Below, piece after piece: positions 8,563 through 17,490 of a stretch of DNA of 64,000 nucleotides. Both the position numbers and the translations under genes were made by a program. The DNA comes from Curvibacter gracilis ATCC BAA-807 (lineage in GTDB: Bacteria > Pseudomonadota > Gammaproteobacteria > Burkholderiales > Burkholderiaceae_C). Location of the stretch: assembly GCF_000518645.1 (NCBI RefSeq), contig NZ_JADZ01000010.1, positions 124,001 to 188,000 of the forward strand, given 5' to 3'. Every line of letters starts with the position of its first letter. The stretch's first letter is position 1. The notes beneath the pieces were generated by a model. It made no database searches. It had not been told where the DNA came from and saw nothing but the letters and a program-made list of their open reading frames with translations.

Positions 8563-8591
8563 TGCATCCAGATGGCATCCCGCTGCGTACA
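8563..8591 (+). promoter_or_regulatory. ECF-type promoter P1 for the first cupredoxin gene
   Basis: TGCATCCA at 8563-8570, a 15-bp spacer, then CGTACA at 8586-8591; the start codon is 75 bp further on. One of five matching elements in front of transcription units of this cluster. Confidence 0.65.
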
Positions 8592-8665
8592 GGGGGCTGA
8601 CACGCCCTGTCTCGGCCTGCGGCCGAGCCGGATCCAAGTGCCTCCAACCCCTGAAGCCTTGCCCC

Positions 8666-9313
8666 ATGAAACCGCTCCGCTTTTCTCTGGCCGCCCTGGT
8701 GGGGGCCGCGCTGCCCGCTCTGGCCTGTGCCGCCTCCTTGCAAATCAAAGTGACCGACCGCGATGGCCAGCCGGTGCCCGATGCGGTGGTCGAGGTGCAA
8801 GTCGCCTCGGGCGCCATGCCCCGAGCACCCGCGCCGGGCCAGGTCACGATCAACCAGAGCAAGATGAAGTTCGTGCCCCGTGTCACCGTGGTCCAGCCCG
8901 GCACCCGGGTGGTGTTCACCAACCAGGACCGTTGGGACCACCATGTGCGCGGTACCTTGGGGGGCTTGGCCCAGATGCTGGATGCGGTGGGCTTTCAGTT
9001 CCGCCTGGCCGGCTGGGTGGACAGCAAGCCCCTGTCCAGCAGCGAGGTGGTGTTCGACAAACCCGGTGTGACCTTGCTGGGCTGTTTTCTGCACTCCTCC
9101 ATGCGTGGCTATGTGGTGGTGGCCGACAGCCCCTGGGTAGCGGTGACCGGGGTCGATGGCGTGGCCGTGCTCGATGAGCTGCCCGCCGGGCCGGCCGTGG
9201 TGAAGCTCTGGCAGGCCGATGAGGTGGCGGAGATCGCGCCGTCGCCCGTCGTGCTCGGTGCCCAGCCCCTGCAGTTGACGCGGCAGCTGAGCGTGGTGGC
9301 CAAGCGGCGTTGA
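8666..9313 (+). CDS. Exported cupredoxin-like protein (methylamine-utilisation-type)
   Basis: 215 residues with a signal peptide ending near ACAAS. The fold is plastocyanin-like: an N-terminal carboxypeptidase-regulatory-like strand set (VTDRDGQPVPDAVVEV) followed by the copper site, with His in WDHHVRG and the Cys-x2-His-x2-Met cluster GCFLHSSM. These are the four expected type 1 copper ligands. The protein probably shuttles electrons or binds copper in the periplasm. It stands alone behind promoter P1 and is transcribed in the same direction as the ferritin-cytochrome-sigma operon. Confidence 0.85.
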   Translation: MKPLRFSLAALVGAALPALACAASLQIKVTDRDGQPVPDAVVEVQVASGAMPRAPAPGQVTINQSKMKFVPRVTVVQPGTRVVFTNQDRWDHHVRGTLGGLAQMLDAVGFQFRLAGWVDSKPLSSSEVVFDKPGVTLLGCFLHSSMRGYVVVADSPWVAVTGVDGVAVLDELPAGPAVVKLWQADEVAEIAPSPVVLGAQPLQLTRQLSVVAKRR

Positions 9314-9370
9314 AGGCGCGGGTGCCTGGTCTGCGGAGCCTGTGCAATACCCGAGCGCAGGTCCGGGTCA

Positions 9371-9400
9371 TGCATCCACTCGGGAGCGCCCCTCCGTACT
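9371..9400 (+). promoter_or_regulatory. ECF-type promoter P2 for the ferritin-like/cytochrome/sigma operon
   Basis: TGCATCCA at 9371-9378, a 16-bp spacer, then CGTACT at 9395-9400, ending 60 bp before the start of the ferritin-like gene. Because the first ECF sigma gene lies in this operon, the site would give positive autoregulation if that sigma factor recognises it. Confidence 0.65.
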
Positions 9401-9459
9401 GGCTGCAGAGGTCAACGATGTCTGTTGCCTCAGCCAACTCTTTTCATCTGGACACCACC

Positions 9460-10035
9460 ATGAACCTCATCCGTCAAACCACTGCGCGCCGTCAATTCCT
9501 GGGCACGGGCGCCACCTTGTCCGCTGTGGCCGTGGCCATGCTGGGCGGCCGCGAAGCCCTGGCCCAAGGCGCCATGGGCGACACCTCCAAGGACGTGCAG
9601 ATCCTCAACGTGGCCCTGGGCCTGGAGCACGAAGCCATCAACGCCTACCAACTGGGTGCCGGCAGCGGCCTGCTGCAAAAGCCCGTGCTCGACGTGGCCG
9701 TGCAGTTCCAGAGTCACCACAAGGCCCACCGCGATGCCCTGGCCGCCACCATCCAGAAATTGGGTGGCAGCCCGGTGGCCGAGAAGAAGCTGGAGGACTA
9801 CGCCATGGCCCTCAAGGCCAACACCCTGAAGACCCAGGCCGATGTGCTCGAGCTCGCCGCCCGCCTGGAGTTGGGCGCCACCAATGCCTACCTGGGTGTG
9901 CTGCCCTCGCTGGGCAACCGCGATCTGGCCAAGGTGGCGGCGCGCCTGGCGGCTGACGAGACCATGCACTACACCGTGCTGATCTCGGCCCTGGGCAAGG
10001 CACTGCCGACGCAGGCGCTGAGCTTCGGCGCCTGA
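9460..10035 (+). CDS. Tat-exported ferritin-like domain protein
   Basis: 191 residues. The N terminus has a twin-arginine signal, ARRQFLGTGATLSAVAVAML, ending near ALAQG, so the folded protein is probably exported by Tat. The mature part is a four-helix ferritin-like domain with the candidate metal ligands in LEHEAINAYQLG, SHHKAHRD, LELGATNAYLG and ADETMHY. The ATG at 9460 is chosen for the signal peptide; the longer frame begins in the promoter. It is followed within 5 bp by a cytochrome c gene. Likely a periplasmic di-iron protein in oxidative stress; substrate unknown. Confidence 0.85.
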   Translation: MNLIRQTTARRQFLGTGATLSAVAVAMLGGREALAQGAMGDTSKDVQILNVALGLEHEAINAYQLGAGSGLLQKPVLDVAVQFQSHHKAHRDALAATIQKLGGSPVAEKKLEDYAMALKANTLKTQADVLELAARLELGATNAYLGVLPSLGNRDLAKVAARLAADETMHYTVLISALGKALPTQALSFGA

Positions 10036-10039
10036 GGGC

Positions 10040-10513
10040 ATGCGGCTGAAGACCTCGATCTTGCCCGGCCCTGGTGTGCGTCGCGCGCTGGGGCTGGTGG
10101 GGCTGGTGGTGTGTGCAGGCCTGGCCCTGGGGCTGCTCACGGCCCGCGCCGAGGGGCCGGCTGGTCTGGCGAGGGCTCAAGCGGCCGAGGCCAGCGCGCC
10201 CGGTGGCCTGCTGGCGGGTTCTGCGTCGCGTGGCCAGGCTCTGTACCAAGAGCGCTGTGCCGCTTGCCACGCCGTGGACACCAATGACGCCGGCCCCCTG
10301 CACCGGGGTGTGCTGGGCCGGCGTGCCGGCACGGTGCCTGGCTTTGATTATTCGCCCGCCTTGCGCGCCAGCCGCCTGGTGTGGACGCGCCAGTCGCTGG
10401 ATGCCTGGCTGCGCAACCCCGAAGCCCTGATCCCGGGGCAGGCCATGGATGAACAAGTGGCCGACCCCCAGGCCCGGCAAGACCTGATCGCCTACCTGGC
10501 CACCCTTCGATAA
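10040..10513 (+). CDS. Class I cytochrome c, membrane-anchored or exported
   Basis: 157 residues. An N-terminal hydrophobic segment (about 15-36) serves as signal or anchor. The haem-binding motif CAACH appears near residue 73 and the distal Met ligand is in LIPGQAMD near 135, both normal for mono-haem class I cytochromes. It closely resembles the second cytochrome of the cluster (13547-13972), sharing DAWL-NPEALIPGQ. It sits between the ferritin-like gene and the sigma factor, so it is likely an electron carrier for the periplasmic redox proteins. Confidence 0.9.
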   Translation: MRLKTSILPGPGVRRALGLVGLVVCAGLALGLLTARAEGPAGLARAQAAEASAPGGLLAGSASRGQALYQERCAACHAVDTNDAGPLHRGVLGRRAGTVPGFDYSPALRASRLVWTRQSLDAWLRNPEALIPGQAMDEQVADPQARQDLIAYLATLR

Positions 10514-10572
10514 GATGCAGTGGCCTGCACTCTGCGCTGGCGCCGGTCCAGGCGCTGCCGGCCCACCAGAAC

Positions 10573-11154
10573 ATGACGATCCCAGACGACAACACCCAAG
10601 CCCTGCTCATCGACCTGCTCAGCCGTGTGGCCCAGGGCGATGAGCTGGCGCTCAAGCAGCTCTATGACCTGACCTCGGGCCGGTTCTATGGCCTGGCCCT
10701 GCGCATCGTGCGGGCCGGTGAACTGGCCGAGGACGTGCTGCAGGAGAGCTACCTCAGCATCTGGCGCTCGGCGGCCGACTACCGCGCCAGCCTCAGCCCA
10801 CCCCTGGCCTGGATGGGCCTGATCGTGCGCAGCCGCGCGCTGGACCTGCTGCGCCGGCGCACGGGCGAACGTGTGCAACTGACCGATTCACTGGACGAGC
10901 TGACCGAAGACACCCTGGAGGGCGATTCACCCGACCCGGCCCAGTGTGCCGACGCCAGTCAGCAGGCGCAGGCCTTGCACCGCTGCCTGGCGCAGCTCAA
11001 GGGCCCGCAGCGCGAGGTCTTGAGCCTGGCCTACCTGCGCGAGTTCAGCCACGGTGATCTGGCCGAGCAGCTCAAGCTGCCCCTGGGCACCATCAAGAGC
11101 TGGATCCGCCGCGGGCTGGAGCAGCTGCGGCTGTGCATGGGGGCCCTCCATTGA
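10573..11154 (+). CDS. ECF sigma factor (SigK-like) with downstream RskA-type anti-sigma
   Basis: 193 residues with sigma region 2 (LAEDVLQESYLSIWRSAADY, core-binding and -10 recognition) and region 4 (SHGDLAEQLKLPLGTIKSWIRRGLEQLR, -35 recognition); region 3 is absent, as in all ECF factors. The next gene, 34 bp downstream, encodes a membrane anti-sigma factor with an RskA-like domain, so this is probably held at the membrane until a signal releases it. It is the third gene behind promoter P2. Confidence 0.92.
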   Translation: MTIPDDNTQALLIDLLSRVAQGDELALKQLYDLTSGRFYGLALRIVRAGELAEDVLQESYLSIWRSAADYRASLSPPLAWMGLIVRSRALDLLRRRTGERVQLTDSLDELTEDTLEGDSPDPAQCADASQQAQALHRCLAQLKGPQREVLSLAYLREFSHGDLAEQLKLPLGTIKSWIRRGLEQLRLCMGALH

Positions 11155-11188
11155 TGCCCACCCCACCGAGGATTGAAAGAGGCCAGCC

Positions 11189-11971
11189 ATGAACATCGTG
11201 CAGAACAAGATCCTGCTGCAGCGCCTGGCCGCCGACTATGGCCTGGGCACCATGCAGGGCGCCGCCCGGCGCCGTTTCGAGGCCCTGGCCCGGCGCCAGG
11301 CCCCGGTGCGCCAGGCCATCCGTGACTGGCAGGAGCGCCTGGCCGGGCTCACCGAACTGCAGGCCCCGGCCACGCCCCCCGAGGTGGTCTGGAAGCGCAT
11401 CGAGATCGCTCTGCACCTGGAGCGCGAAGCGCTGCGCCTGGCGGCCGCCCGCAGCAAGGCCTCGGCAGCGCCGCAAAACCAGGCGCCTTCGCAGCCTTGG
11501 TGGCGCCAGTTGTTTGTCTGGCAAGGCTTCAGCGCAGCGGCGTTGTCGCTGGCCTTGCTGGCCTGGTGGCAGCCCTGGCAAGCGGCCCCCGACGCCTCCA
11601 CCCAGGCCCGTGCCCCGGCGGGCACCGCCTCCGAAACCCTGGCCCTGCTTTTGGATGCCGACAACCGACCGGCTTGGCTTGCCTCCTGGAGCGGCGCGCG
11701 CCAGCAAGTTCAGCTGCAAGACCTGCTGGGCCAGCCGGTGCCGGCCGGGCGCTCGCTGCAACTGTGGGCCGTGCCGGCCCAAGGGGCGCCACGCTCGCTG
11801 GGCGTGCTGGGCGCGGGCGACGCAGGCAAGGTGCTGAGTGCTGCCGCGTCGCAGGTCCAGGGGGCGGCGTTGCTGGCCCTCAGCCTGGAGGTGGAGGGCG
11901 GTGTGCCTGAGGCCGGTGGCCCGCAGGGGCCGATCCTCTTCAAGGGACCCGTGGTGCACCGGACGCTGTGA
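11189..11971 (+). CDS. Membrane anti-sigma factor, RskA (anti-sigma-K) family
   Basis: 260 residues. A cytoplasmic N-terminal part (1-105) includes YGLGTMQGAARRRFEALARR, typical of anti-sigma zinc-independent domains of this family; one membrane segment lies at about 109-127 (FVWQGFSAAALSLALLAWW); the periplasmic C-terminal part matches the RskA domain (LQLWAVPAQGAPRSLGVLG). It should sequester the sigma factor encoded 34 bp upstream and sense an envelope signal with its periplasmic domain. Confidence 0.88.
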   Translation: MNIVQNKILLQRLAADYGLGTMQGAARRRFEALARRQAPVRQAIRDWQERLAGLTELQAPATPPEVVWKRIEIALHLEREALRLAAARSKASAAPQNQAPSQPWWRQLFVWQGFSAAALSLALLAWWQPWQAAPDASTQARAPAGTASETLALLLDADNRPAWLASWSGARQQVQLQDLLGQPVPAGRSLQLWAVPAQGAPRSLGVLGAGDAGKVLSAAASQVQGAALLALSLEVEGGVPEAGGPQGPILFKGPVVHRTL

Positions 11972-12009
11972 TCGGAGGCCCGTTTTTTTCTGCTTTTTGC
12001 ATCTGAAAT

Positions 12010-12038
12010 TGAATCCAGTTGCTGAAGCGGCCCGTACT
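12010..12038 (+). promoter_or_regulatory. ECF-type promoter P3 for the DUF3034-globin-cytochrome operon
   Basis: TGAATCCA at 12010-12017, a 15-bp spacer, then CGTACT at 12033-12038, ending 59 bp before the DUF3034 start codon. Confidence 0.62.
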
Positions 12039-12096
12039 AGGTGGGCAAGGGCGCATGGGACATGCGCCGTGTTCAACCTGGATGGAGTTCGCATCG

Positions 12097-13038
12097 ATGA
12101 AAAAGCAACATGGATTGATCTGTTCCCTGACCCTGCTCGCCGCTGGCGCTCTGGGTGCAGGGCATGCATGGGCCGATACCGGCAAGCTGCTGCTGACCGG
12201 CGGGGTGTCGACGGTGGAAGGGCCGGCGGGCGGGGGCATCACGCCCTGGGCCGTGATCGGCAGCAATGCCGCAGCCGATGAGGTGGGCGCCAGCGCCAGC
12301 ATCAGCCGCCTGAAGACCAAGGACTACGGCCTGACCAGCTACGGTGCGGCCTTCGGCTTTCGCGAGCGCTTCGAGCTCTCGGTGGGCGAGCAGGATTTCA
12401 ATGCCGGCCCGGCCGTGGCCCTCAATGGCCTGGGCTTCAGCGTGGCCAATGGCCAGCACATCAAGATGACGGTGCTGGGCGCCAAGGTCCGGGTGGCGGG
12501 CGACGCCGTGCTCGACAGCGACACGCTGATGCCCCAGATTGCGGTGGGCCTGGAATACAAGAGCACCGATGCCGGCACCATCCGCCCGGTGCTCGATTTC
12601 CTGCATGCCAAGACCACGGGCACCGACCTGTATGCCTCGGCCACCAAGCTGCTGCTGGCCCAGGGCATCTTGCTCAATGCCACGCTGCGCTACACCAACG
12701 CCAACCAGGGTGGCCTGCTGGGGTTTGGCTCGGCCGCACCCGGTCGTGACAGCCGCAGCCTGCAACCCGAGTTCTCGGTGGCCTACCTGCTGAGCAAGAA
12801 CGTGGTGGTGGGGGCCGAGTACCGCTTCATGCCCAACAACCTCGAAGCCCTGGGCCGTGCTGCGGGCCTGGGCAACGCCCTGCACCAGGACAACTGGAAA
12901 GACCTGTTCGTGGCCTGGGCCCCGAGCAAGAACGTCTCGGTCACGGCGGCCTATGTCGATCTGGGCCAGGTGGTGCCGGGTGTGACCGGCAACCGCCGCC
13001 AAAGCGGCCTGTTCCTGTCCACCCAAATCGCGTTCTGA
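12097..13038 (+). CDS. DUF3034 family outer-membrane-like protein
   Basis: 313 residues with a signal peptide ending at HAWA-DTGKLLLTGGVSTVEG, the conserved N terminus of DUF3034 (PF11231). Alternating hydrophobic residues, many Gly and Tyr and a C-terminal Phe (GLFLSTQIAF) suggest an outer-membrane beta barrel. Function unknown. The ATG at 12097 (MKKQHGL) fits the signal peptide; an in-frame ATG at 12082 is the alternative. First gene of an operon with an exported globin and cytochrome c, and under the shared ECF promoter. Confidence 0.88.
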   Translation: MKKQHGLICSLTLLAAGALGAGHAWADTGKLLLTGGVSTVEGPAGGGITPWAVIGSNAAADEVGASASISRLKTKDYGLTSYGAAFGFRERFELSVGEQDFNAGPAVALNGLGFSVANGQHIKMTVLGAKVRVAGDAVLDSDTLMPQIAVGLEYKSTDAGTIRPVLDFLHAKTTGTDLYASATKLLLAQGILLNATLRYTNANQGGLLGFGSAAPGRDSRSLQPEFSVAYLLSKNVVVGAEYRFMPNNLEALGRAAGLGNALHQDNWKDLFVAWAPSKNVSVTAAYVDLGQVVPGVTGNRRQSGLFLSTQIAF

Positions 13039-13082
13039 CGTCTTGTGCCACCCCGGCCAACCCAATCCCTGTGAGTATGACC

Positions 13083-13550
13083 ATGAAAAAAAGCATCGCC
13101 CTGGCGGCAGCCGCCCTGTCCACCACCTTGTCCATGGCGTTTGTGACGCCCGCTATGGCCCAGACCGCGGCGCCCGCCATGGCGGCCAGCGACCCGGCCG
13201 CCCTGTACAAGGCCTTCGGTGAGAAGACCGGCCTGACCCAGTTGATGGACGACTTCGTCAACCGGCTGGCGGCCGACCCGCGCATTGCCGACAAGTTCAA
13301 GAACACCAACCTCGAGCACCTGAAGCACCAGCTCACCGAGCAGCTGTGCCAGGTGGCCGGCGGCCCCTGCCAGTACCAGGGGCCCGACATGGCCGCCGCC
13401 CATGCCGACATGGGCGTGAGCAAGGGCAACTTCAATGCGCTGGTCGAAGACCTGCAAAAGGCCATGGACGCGCGCTCCATCCCCTTCTCGGCGCAGAACC
13501 AGATGCTGGCCCGTCTGGCCCCCATGCACCGGGACATCATCACCAAATGA
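13083..13550 (+). CDS. Exported group I truncated haemoglobin
   Basis: 155 residues. A signal peptide (MKKSIALAAAALS... to TPAMAQ) precedes a truncated-globin fold: LYKAFGEKTGLTQLMDDFVNRLAADPRI, then LTEQLCQVAGGPCQYQG and AHADMGVSKGNFNAL, where the His is the expected haem proximal ligand. Group I truncated globins usually bind O2 or NO in the cytoplasm; a signal peptide points to the periplasm here. GTG 13071 and ATG 13077 are alternative starts in the same frame. Its stop overlaps the cytochrome start (ATGA), linking the two haem proteins. Confidence 0.88.
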   Translation: MKKSIALAAAALSTTLSMAFVTPAMAQTAAPAMAASDPAALYKAFGEKTGLTQLMDDFVNRLAADPRIADKFKNTNLEHLKHQLTEQLCQVAGGPCQYQGPDMAAAHADMGVSKGNFNALVEDLQKAMDARSIPFSAQNQMLARLAPMHRDIITK

Positions 13551-13972
13551 GCCCGATCCTGCACCTGCTGAGGCGGCCTGGCTGCGCCGCCCTGGCGCTG
13601 CTGACTTGGGGCGCTACCGGCCAGGCCGGCCCGGTACCTGCCAATGAGCTGATCCAAGGGCGCACGCTGTACGAATCCCGTTGCGGCGGCTGCCATGCGG
13701 TGGACGCCAACCGGGTGGGGCCCCAGCACCGCAACCTGATCGGACGGCAGGCCGGCCGGGTGCCCGACTTTGCCTACTCGCCCGCGCTGCAATCCAGCGC
13801 CGTGGTGTGGTCGGCCAAGACCCTGGACGCCTGGCTCAGCAACCCCGAGGCCTTGATCCCCGGGCAGCGCATGAACTACAGCGTCAGGTCGGCCGAAGAC
13901 CGGCGCCTGATCATCGAGTACCTGAGCTCGGACGCGGTGAGCGCCCGCACCGCGGGCGCCCACGCACCCTGA
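13547..13972 (+). CDS. Exported class I cytochrome c
   Basis: 141 residues with a short signal peptide, haem motif CGGCH near residue 47 and distal Met in LIPGQRMN near 107. HAVDANRVGPQHRNLIGRQA and PDFAYSPAL are typical of cytochrome c2/c550-like carriers. Translationally coupled to the globin by an ATGA overlap, which suggests it supplies or removes electrons for the exported globin. It is a paralogue of the cytochrome at 10040-10513. A strong terminator follows at 14041-14072. Confidence 0.9.
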   Translation: MSPILHLLRRPGCAALALLTWGATGQAGPVPANELIQGRTLYESRCGGCHAVDANRVGPQHRNLIGRQAGRVPDFAYSPALQSSAVVWSAKTLDAWLSNPEALIPGQRMNYSVRSAEDRRLIIEYLSSDAVSARTAGAHAP

Positions 13973-14040
13973 ATCGCCTCCCCGCCCGGCAGGCGCAGAG
14001 CGGCGGGCAGTTTCTCCGAGGATGGGCCCGGCCCGTGTTG

Positions 14041-14072
14041 GCCCCCAGGCTTTCTGGTCTGGGGGCTTTTTT
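14041..14072 (+). terminator. Rho-independent terminator after the DUF3034-globin-cytochrome operon
   Basis: Perfect 8-bp stem GCCCCCAG (14041-14048) / CTGGGGGC (14059-14066) with a 10-base loop, followed by six T residues (14067-14072). Confidence 0.9.
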
Positions 14073-14144
14073 ACAGGGTGCTTGGCCTGCCCGCGGCCCC
14101 GGCCCTGGCGACCCTCAAAGACCCCGATGGCATCCCTGGCATGG

Positions 14145-14173
14145 TGCATCCGGCGCTGGAGGTGGGGCGTAGA
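14145..14173 (+). promoter_or_regulatory. ECF-type promoter P5 for the cupredoxin-chemoreceptor-cupin operon
   Basis: TGCATCCG at 14145-14152, a 15-bp spacer, then CGTAGA at 14168-14173, ending 41 bp before the cupredoxin start. It lies just after the strong terminator, as expected for a separate transcription unit. Confidence 0.6.
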
Positions 14174-14213
14174 CAGATCAGTCGTGTTTCACTTTCTGAT
14201 CTCCGGAGCCCTC

Positions 14214-14528
14214 ATGAAATCTGTCCTCTTTGCTGCCCTGATCCTGGCTGGCCTGAACGCGGCCCACGCCGAGGAGCACCTGGCGGTCCAGCGCGCCCGG
14301 GCCTTCGCGCCCGCCGAACTCAAGATCCGCGTGGGCGACAGCGTGCGCTTCAGCAATGAAGATGCCTTCAGCCACAGCGTGTTGTCGTCTTCCGAAGCCA
14401 AGAGCTTCGACCTCGGAACCTTGCCCAAGGGCACCCAGCGCAGCGTCACCTTCGACAAGACCGGTGTGGTCGATGTCATCTGCGGCATCCACCCCAACAT
14501 GAAAATGCGCATCGTGGTGGCCCCATGA
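14214..14528 (+). CDS. Small exported cupredoxin
   Basis: 104 residues. A signal peptide ends at AAHAEEH. The mature domain is a minimal plastocyanin fold: [21 protein letters not shown] supplies the first His ligand and [15 protein letters not shown] the Cys-x2-His-x2-Met ligands. It is likely a periplasmic blue-copper electron carrier or copper sensor. The stop overlaps the start of the chemoreceptor gene (ATGA), an uncommon arrangement that hints the cupredoxin may report to the receptor. Confidence 0.88.
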   Translation: MKSVLFAALILAGLNAAHAEEHLAVQRARAFAPAELKIRVGDSVRFSNEDAFSHSVLSSSEAKSFDLGTLPKGTQRSVTFDKTGVVDVICGIHPNMKMRIVVAP

Positions 14529-16606
14529 CATCAGGGCCTGGCGCCAGCGGGTTCTTTGCGCACCATGGGCTCTGGGCCCCGGGGGTGCGGGGCTTCCGGC
14601 GCCTGCGTTTCCGTGCCCGTGCCGCCTTGATCAGCCTGGCCTTTCTGCTGCCACTGGGGGTGTTGGCGGTGGCCTACCTGGGCGCGGTGTTTCAAGGCCT
14701 GAGCCATGTCCGGTCCGAGCGGCAGGGGCTCGAGCAGGCACGACGGGTGCTGGCGCTGGTCCAGTCCGTGCAGGATCTGCGCCTGGGCCTGCTGCTGCCC
14801 GGCCCCGCCAACCTGGCGTCGGCGCAGCAGGCGCCGCGCCGCTATGCCCAGCTCAGGGCCGAGCTGATGCGGCAGGATGCCGCTCCGGTGCTGTCACCCT
14901 TGCTGGCTGAATTACCCTCAGAACTCCCTGCCGACTTGATGGCCGATCGGATGTCCGGGGCGCCCGCCCTCGACCCCGCGCAGGCCGATCCGATGGATGC
15001 CTTCGAGCGCCTGTCCCAGGTGGTGGCCGATGGCCAGGTGCTGCTGCAAGAGGTGCTTGATGCCTCTCGCCTGGCGCAGGACCCCAGCCTGGTGGGGCAA
15101 AGCCTGGTCCGTGGCGCGCTGCAGGTCTTGCCGGTCCTGCAGGAAAAGGCCTCGCAGGTGCGCTCACTGGGCGGCTGGGTGTTGCGCTCGGCGCGCCTGG
15201 AGCCGCCGCAGCAACGCATCATGGCCGACCAACTGCCCGTCATCGAGTACCTGGACCAGGCCTTGCTCAAGGCCTTCACACAGGCCCAGGGCGATGGCGC
15301 CAGCGGCCTGCCGGATCCACAGGCCTTGCCCTCGGCGGCTGAACTGCGCGGCCTGGCGCGCCGGCAGTTCCTGGGCCCGGCCCTGTCGGGCGATGCCGCG
15401 ACCTTCGAGCGTGTGGCCCAGACCCTGGACCAGGGGCAACGACGCTTGCAGGCCAGTGGCCTGCAAGCGCTGGACACGACACTGGCGGCCCGCGAGCAAT
15501 CGCTGCAGAGGCGTCGCGATGCCGTGCTGCTGATGTTGGGCTTGAGCCTGGCCTTGGCGGCCTACCTTTTTGTCTCATTCAGCCGGGTCAGCGCCGGGGG
15601 CATGGCCTTGCTGGGATCGCAAATGCAGCGCCTGGCCGACGGCGATCTCACCCAGGCGCCCCAGGCCTGGGGCCGCGACGAAGTGGCTGATCTGGTGCAC
15701 CAGCTGAGCCACATGCAGGGCGCGATCGCCGCCCTCGTGGGCGAGGTGCGCGGGGCAGGTGCCGAGGTGCTGGGGGCCACGGTGCAACTGAGCCGCGATG
15801 CCGAAACCCTGCAGGCGCTGAACGAAGCCGCCGACCGCCAGATCGGTGACGCGTCTGCCGCCACCCATGCGCTCAGCGCCTCGGTGCAGCAGGCGGGACG
15901 GGGGCTGGAGCAGGCGGCGGATCTGACGCGAGAGAACGCCCAGGCCGCCCAGGCCGGGCTCGATTCGGTTCAGCAGTGGCTGGCCGTGATGGCCGAGCTG
16001 CGGGTGTCCTCCGGCACCATGCGTGACATCACCGACCTCATCAACGACATCGCCTTTCGCACCAACCTGCTGGCCCTCAACGCCGCCGTGGAGGCCGCCC
16101 GCGCGGGCGCCAGCGGGCGTGGCTTCGCCGTGGTGGCGGGCGAGGTGCGGCAACTGGCCGTGCAATCTGCGGCGGCGGCGCACAACATCCAGCGACTGCT
16201 TTCCGCCAACCTGGCCCGGGTGGCCCAGAGCGTGGCCATCGGCGAGCAGACCGCCCACAAAATGAACGCCCTGGCGGCCAACGCCGAGCGCATGCAGCAG
16301 ACCCTGCAGACTTTGGCGGCCCAGTCATCCACCCAGGCCCAGGCCACGGCCCAGGTCGACGCCAGGCTGCAGCAGCTGACCGCCGCCACGGCCAAAGGCT
16401 CGTCCCAGGCCACGGGCACGGCCACGGCGGCCGAGCAGCTGCAGGGCTTGGCCCAGCACCTGGCGCTGCGGGTGGAGGCTTTCCGCCTGCCGTCATGGTC
16501 GGCATCGCAGCGCCTGCTGCGTGACCGATCGCCCACCCTGGACAGCGCAGCGCTGGACCCGGCCCCCGAACCCTTGCTGGCACACCCTCTGAGTGCTTCT
16601 CAATGA
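14525..16606 (+). CDS. Methyl-accepting chemotaxis protein
   Basis: 693 residues. Membrane segments at about 33-56 and 333-353 bracket a periplasmic domain of some 275 residues that matches no family I know. A HAMP-like segment follows ([13 protein letters not shown]), then the signalling coiled coil with the conserved hairpin tip [18 protein letters not shown] near 510 and [15 protein letters not shown]. No C-terminal CheR-docking pentapeptide is seen. The gene overlaps the cupredoxin upstream and the cupin downstream by four bases each, so this chemoreceptor is made together with a periplasmic copper protein and a ChrR-like regulator. Confidence 0.9.
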   Translation: MTSGPGASGFFAHHGLWAPGVRGFRRLRFRARAALISLAFLLPLGVLAVAYLGAVFQGLSHVRSERQGLEQARRVLALVQSVQDLRLGLLLPGPANLASAQQAPRRYAQLRAELMRQDAAPVLSPLLAELPSELPADLMADRMSGAPALDPAQADPMDAFERLSQVVADGQVLLQEVLDASRLAQDPSLVGQSLVRGALQVLPVLQEKASQVRSLGGWVLRSARLEPPQQRIMADQLPVIEYLDQALLKAFTQAQGDGASGLPDPQALPSAAELRGLARRQFLGPALSGDAATFERVAQTLDQGQRRLQASGLQALDTTLAAREQSLQRRRDAVLLMLGLSLALAAYLFVSFSRVSAGGMALLGSQMQRLADGDLTQAPQAWGRDEVADLVHQLSHMQGAIAALVGEVRGAGAEVLGATVQLSRDAETLQALNEAADRQIGDASAATHALSASVQQAGRGLEQAADLTRENAQAAQAGLDSVQQWLAVMAELRVSSGTMRDITDLINDIAFRTNLLALNAAVEAARAGASGRGFAVVAGEVRQLAVQSAAAAHNIQRLLSANLARVAQSVAIGEQTAHKMNALAANAERMQQTLQTLAAQSSTQAQATAQVDARLQQLTAATAKGSSQATGTATAAEQLQGLAQHLALRVEAFRLPSWSASQRLLRDRSPTLDSAALDPAPEPLLAHPLSASQ

Positions 16607-17460
16607 GCCCAACCGACCAAGATCCTGCTCCGATGAACGATGGGGTTTCCACAGGCCATGGGGCGGATGGCCTGGGCCTGTCGTCGACCCGCTATGAGCG
16701 TGTGATGCAACGCCTGATGGGGCGGGTGCAGCTCAGCGTGGCGGCCCACAGCGACTACCTGACGGTGCGCCGTGGGGGCTCGGCCTGGCTGGGCGGCGCC
16801 CCGGTGGGCGGGCCCGCGGTGCTGCGCGAGGACGCCTTTTTCCGGGTCGAGCTGCTGCACTTGCGCGATGGCCAGCCTCTGCCGTGGCCCGAGGGCGTTC
16901 TGGCGCAGGAGGTGCTGCTCTTGCAGGGGGCGTGGGCAAGCCCGTCGGGCAGTGATGCCGCCACGGACTACCGCTACAGCTACCGGGTGCGCCGGGCGCC
17001 CGGACAGGGGCCGGACCAGCCCGCCATGCCCTTGATGGCGCACGGCGACACCCAGGTCTATGTGCGCCACCTGCGTGCGCCTGTCGAGCAACTGCCTCCG
17101 CTGGAGGCCCGTTGGTGGCAACGGGCGCTGGCACCCCAGACCCAGGTGGAGCCGGGCCTGAGCGCCTGGATCGCCAGTGGCCCCGGGGTCCAGGTCTGCC
17201 TGCTCAGCGGGGACGCCCTGGTGGTGTCCATGCTGGTGCGCTTCGAAGCGGGTGCCGGCGTCAACGACCATCACCATGCGCTGGACGAGGACTGCCTGGT
17301 GCTGGAGGGCGAGATGTTCCTCGGGGACATGCTGCTGCAACCGGGCGACTACCAATTGGCGCCGGCCGGAGGCGGGCATTTTGGCGAGTTCAGCGATGTC
17401 GGGGTTCTGTTCTTCTTCCATGGCGCGCTGGACCCGGTCTTGCGCGAGCCGCGCCGCTGA
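16603..17460 (+). CDS. Double-cupin protein, ChrR-like (paralogue of the convergent cupin)
   Basis: 285 residues with two cupin-like halves. The C-terminal cupin is clear, with metal ligands in [17 protein letters not shown] followed by [18 protein letters not shown]. This matches the ChrR-type cupin of anti-sigma factors and related sensors. The N-terminal ChrR zinc motif (His-x3-Cys-x2-Cys) is absent. It overlaps the chemoreceptor stop (ATGA) and is not next to a sigma gene, so it may be a sensor or a second anti-sigma protein. It is clearly related to the protein encoded on the opposite strand at 17491-18342. Confidence 0.8.
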   Translation: MSPTDQDPAPMNDGVSTGHGADGLGLSSTRYERVMQRLMGRVQLSVAAHSDYLTVRRGGSAWLGGAPVGGPAVLREDAFFRVELLHLRDGQPLPWPEGVLAQEVLLLQGAWASPSGSDAATDYRYSYRVRRAPGQGPDQPAMPLMAHGDTQVYVRHLRAPVEQLPPLEARWWQRALAPQTQVEPGLSAWIASGPGVQVCLLSGDALVVSMLVRFEAGAGVNDHHHALDEDCLVLEGEMFLGDMLLQPGDYQLAPAGGGHFGEFSDVGVLFFFHGALDPVLREPRR

Positions 17461-17490
17461 GCAGCCACACGGCCAGTGGGCCTTCAACCC

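Noticed and set aside
17461-17490. GGCCAGTGGGCC between the convergent cupin genes as a terminator
   Set aside because: Stem too short and no T-run on either strand.
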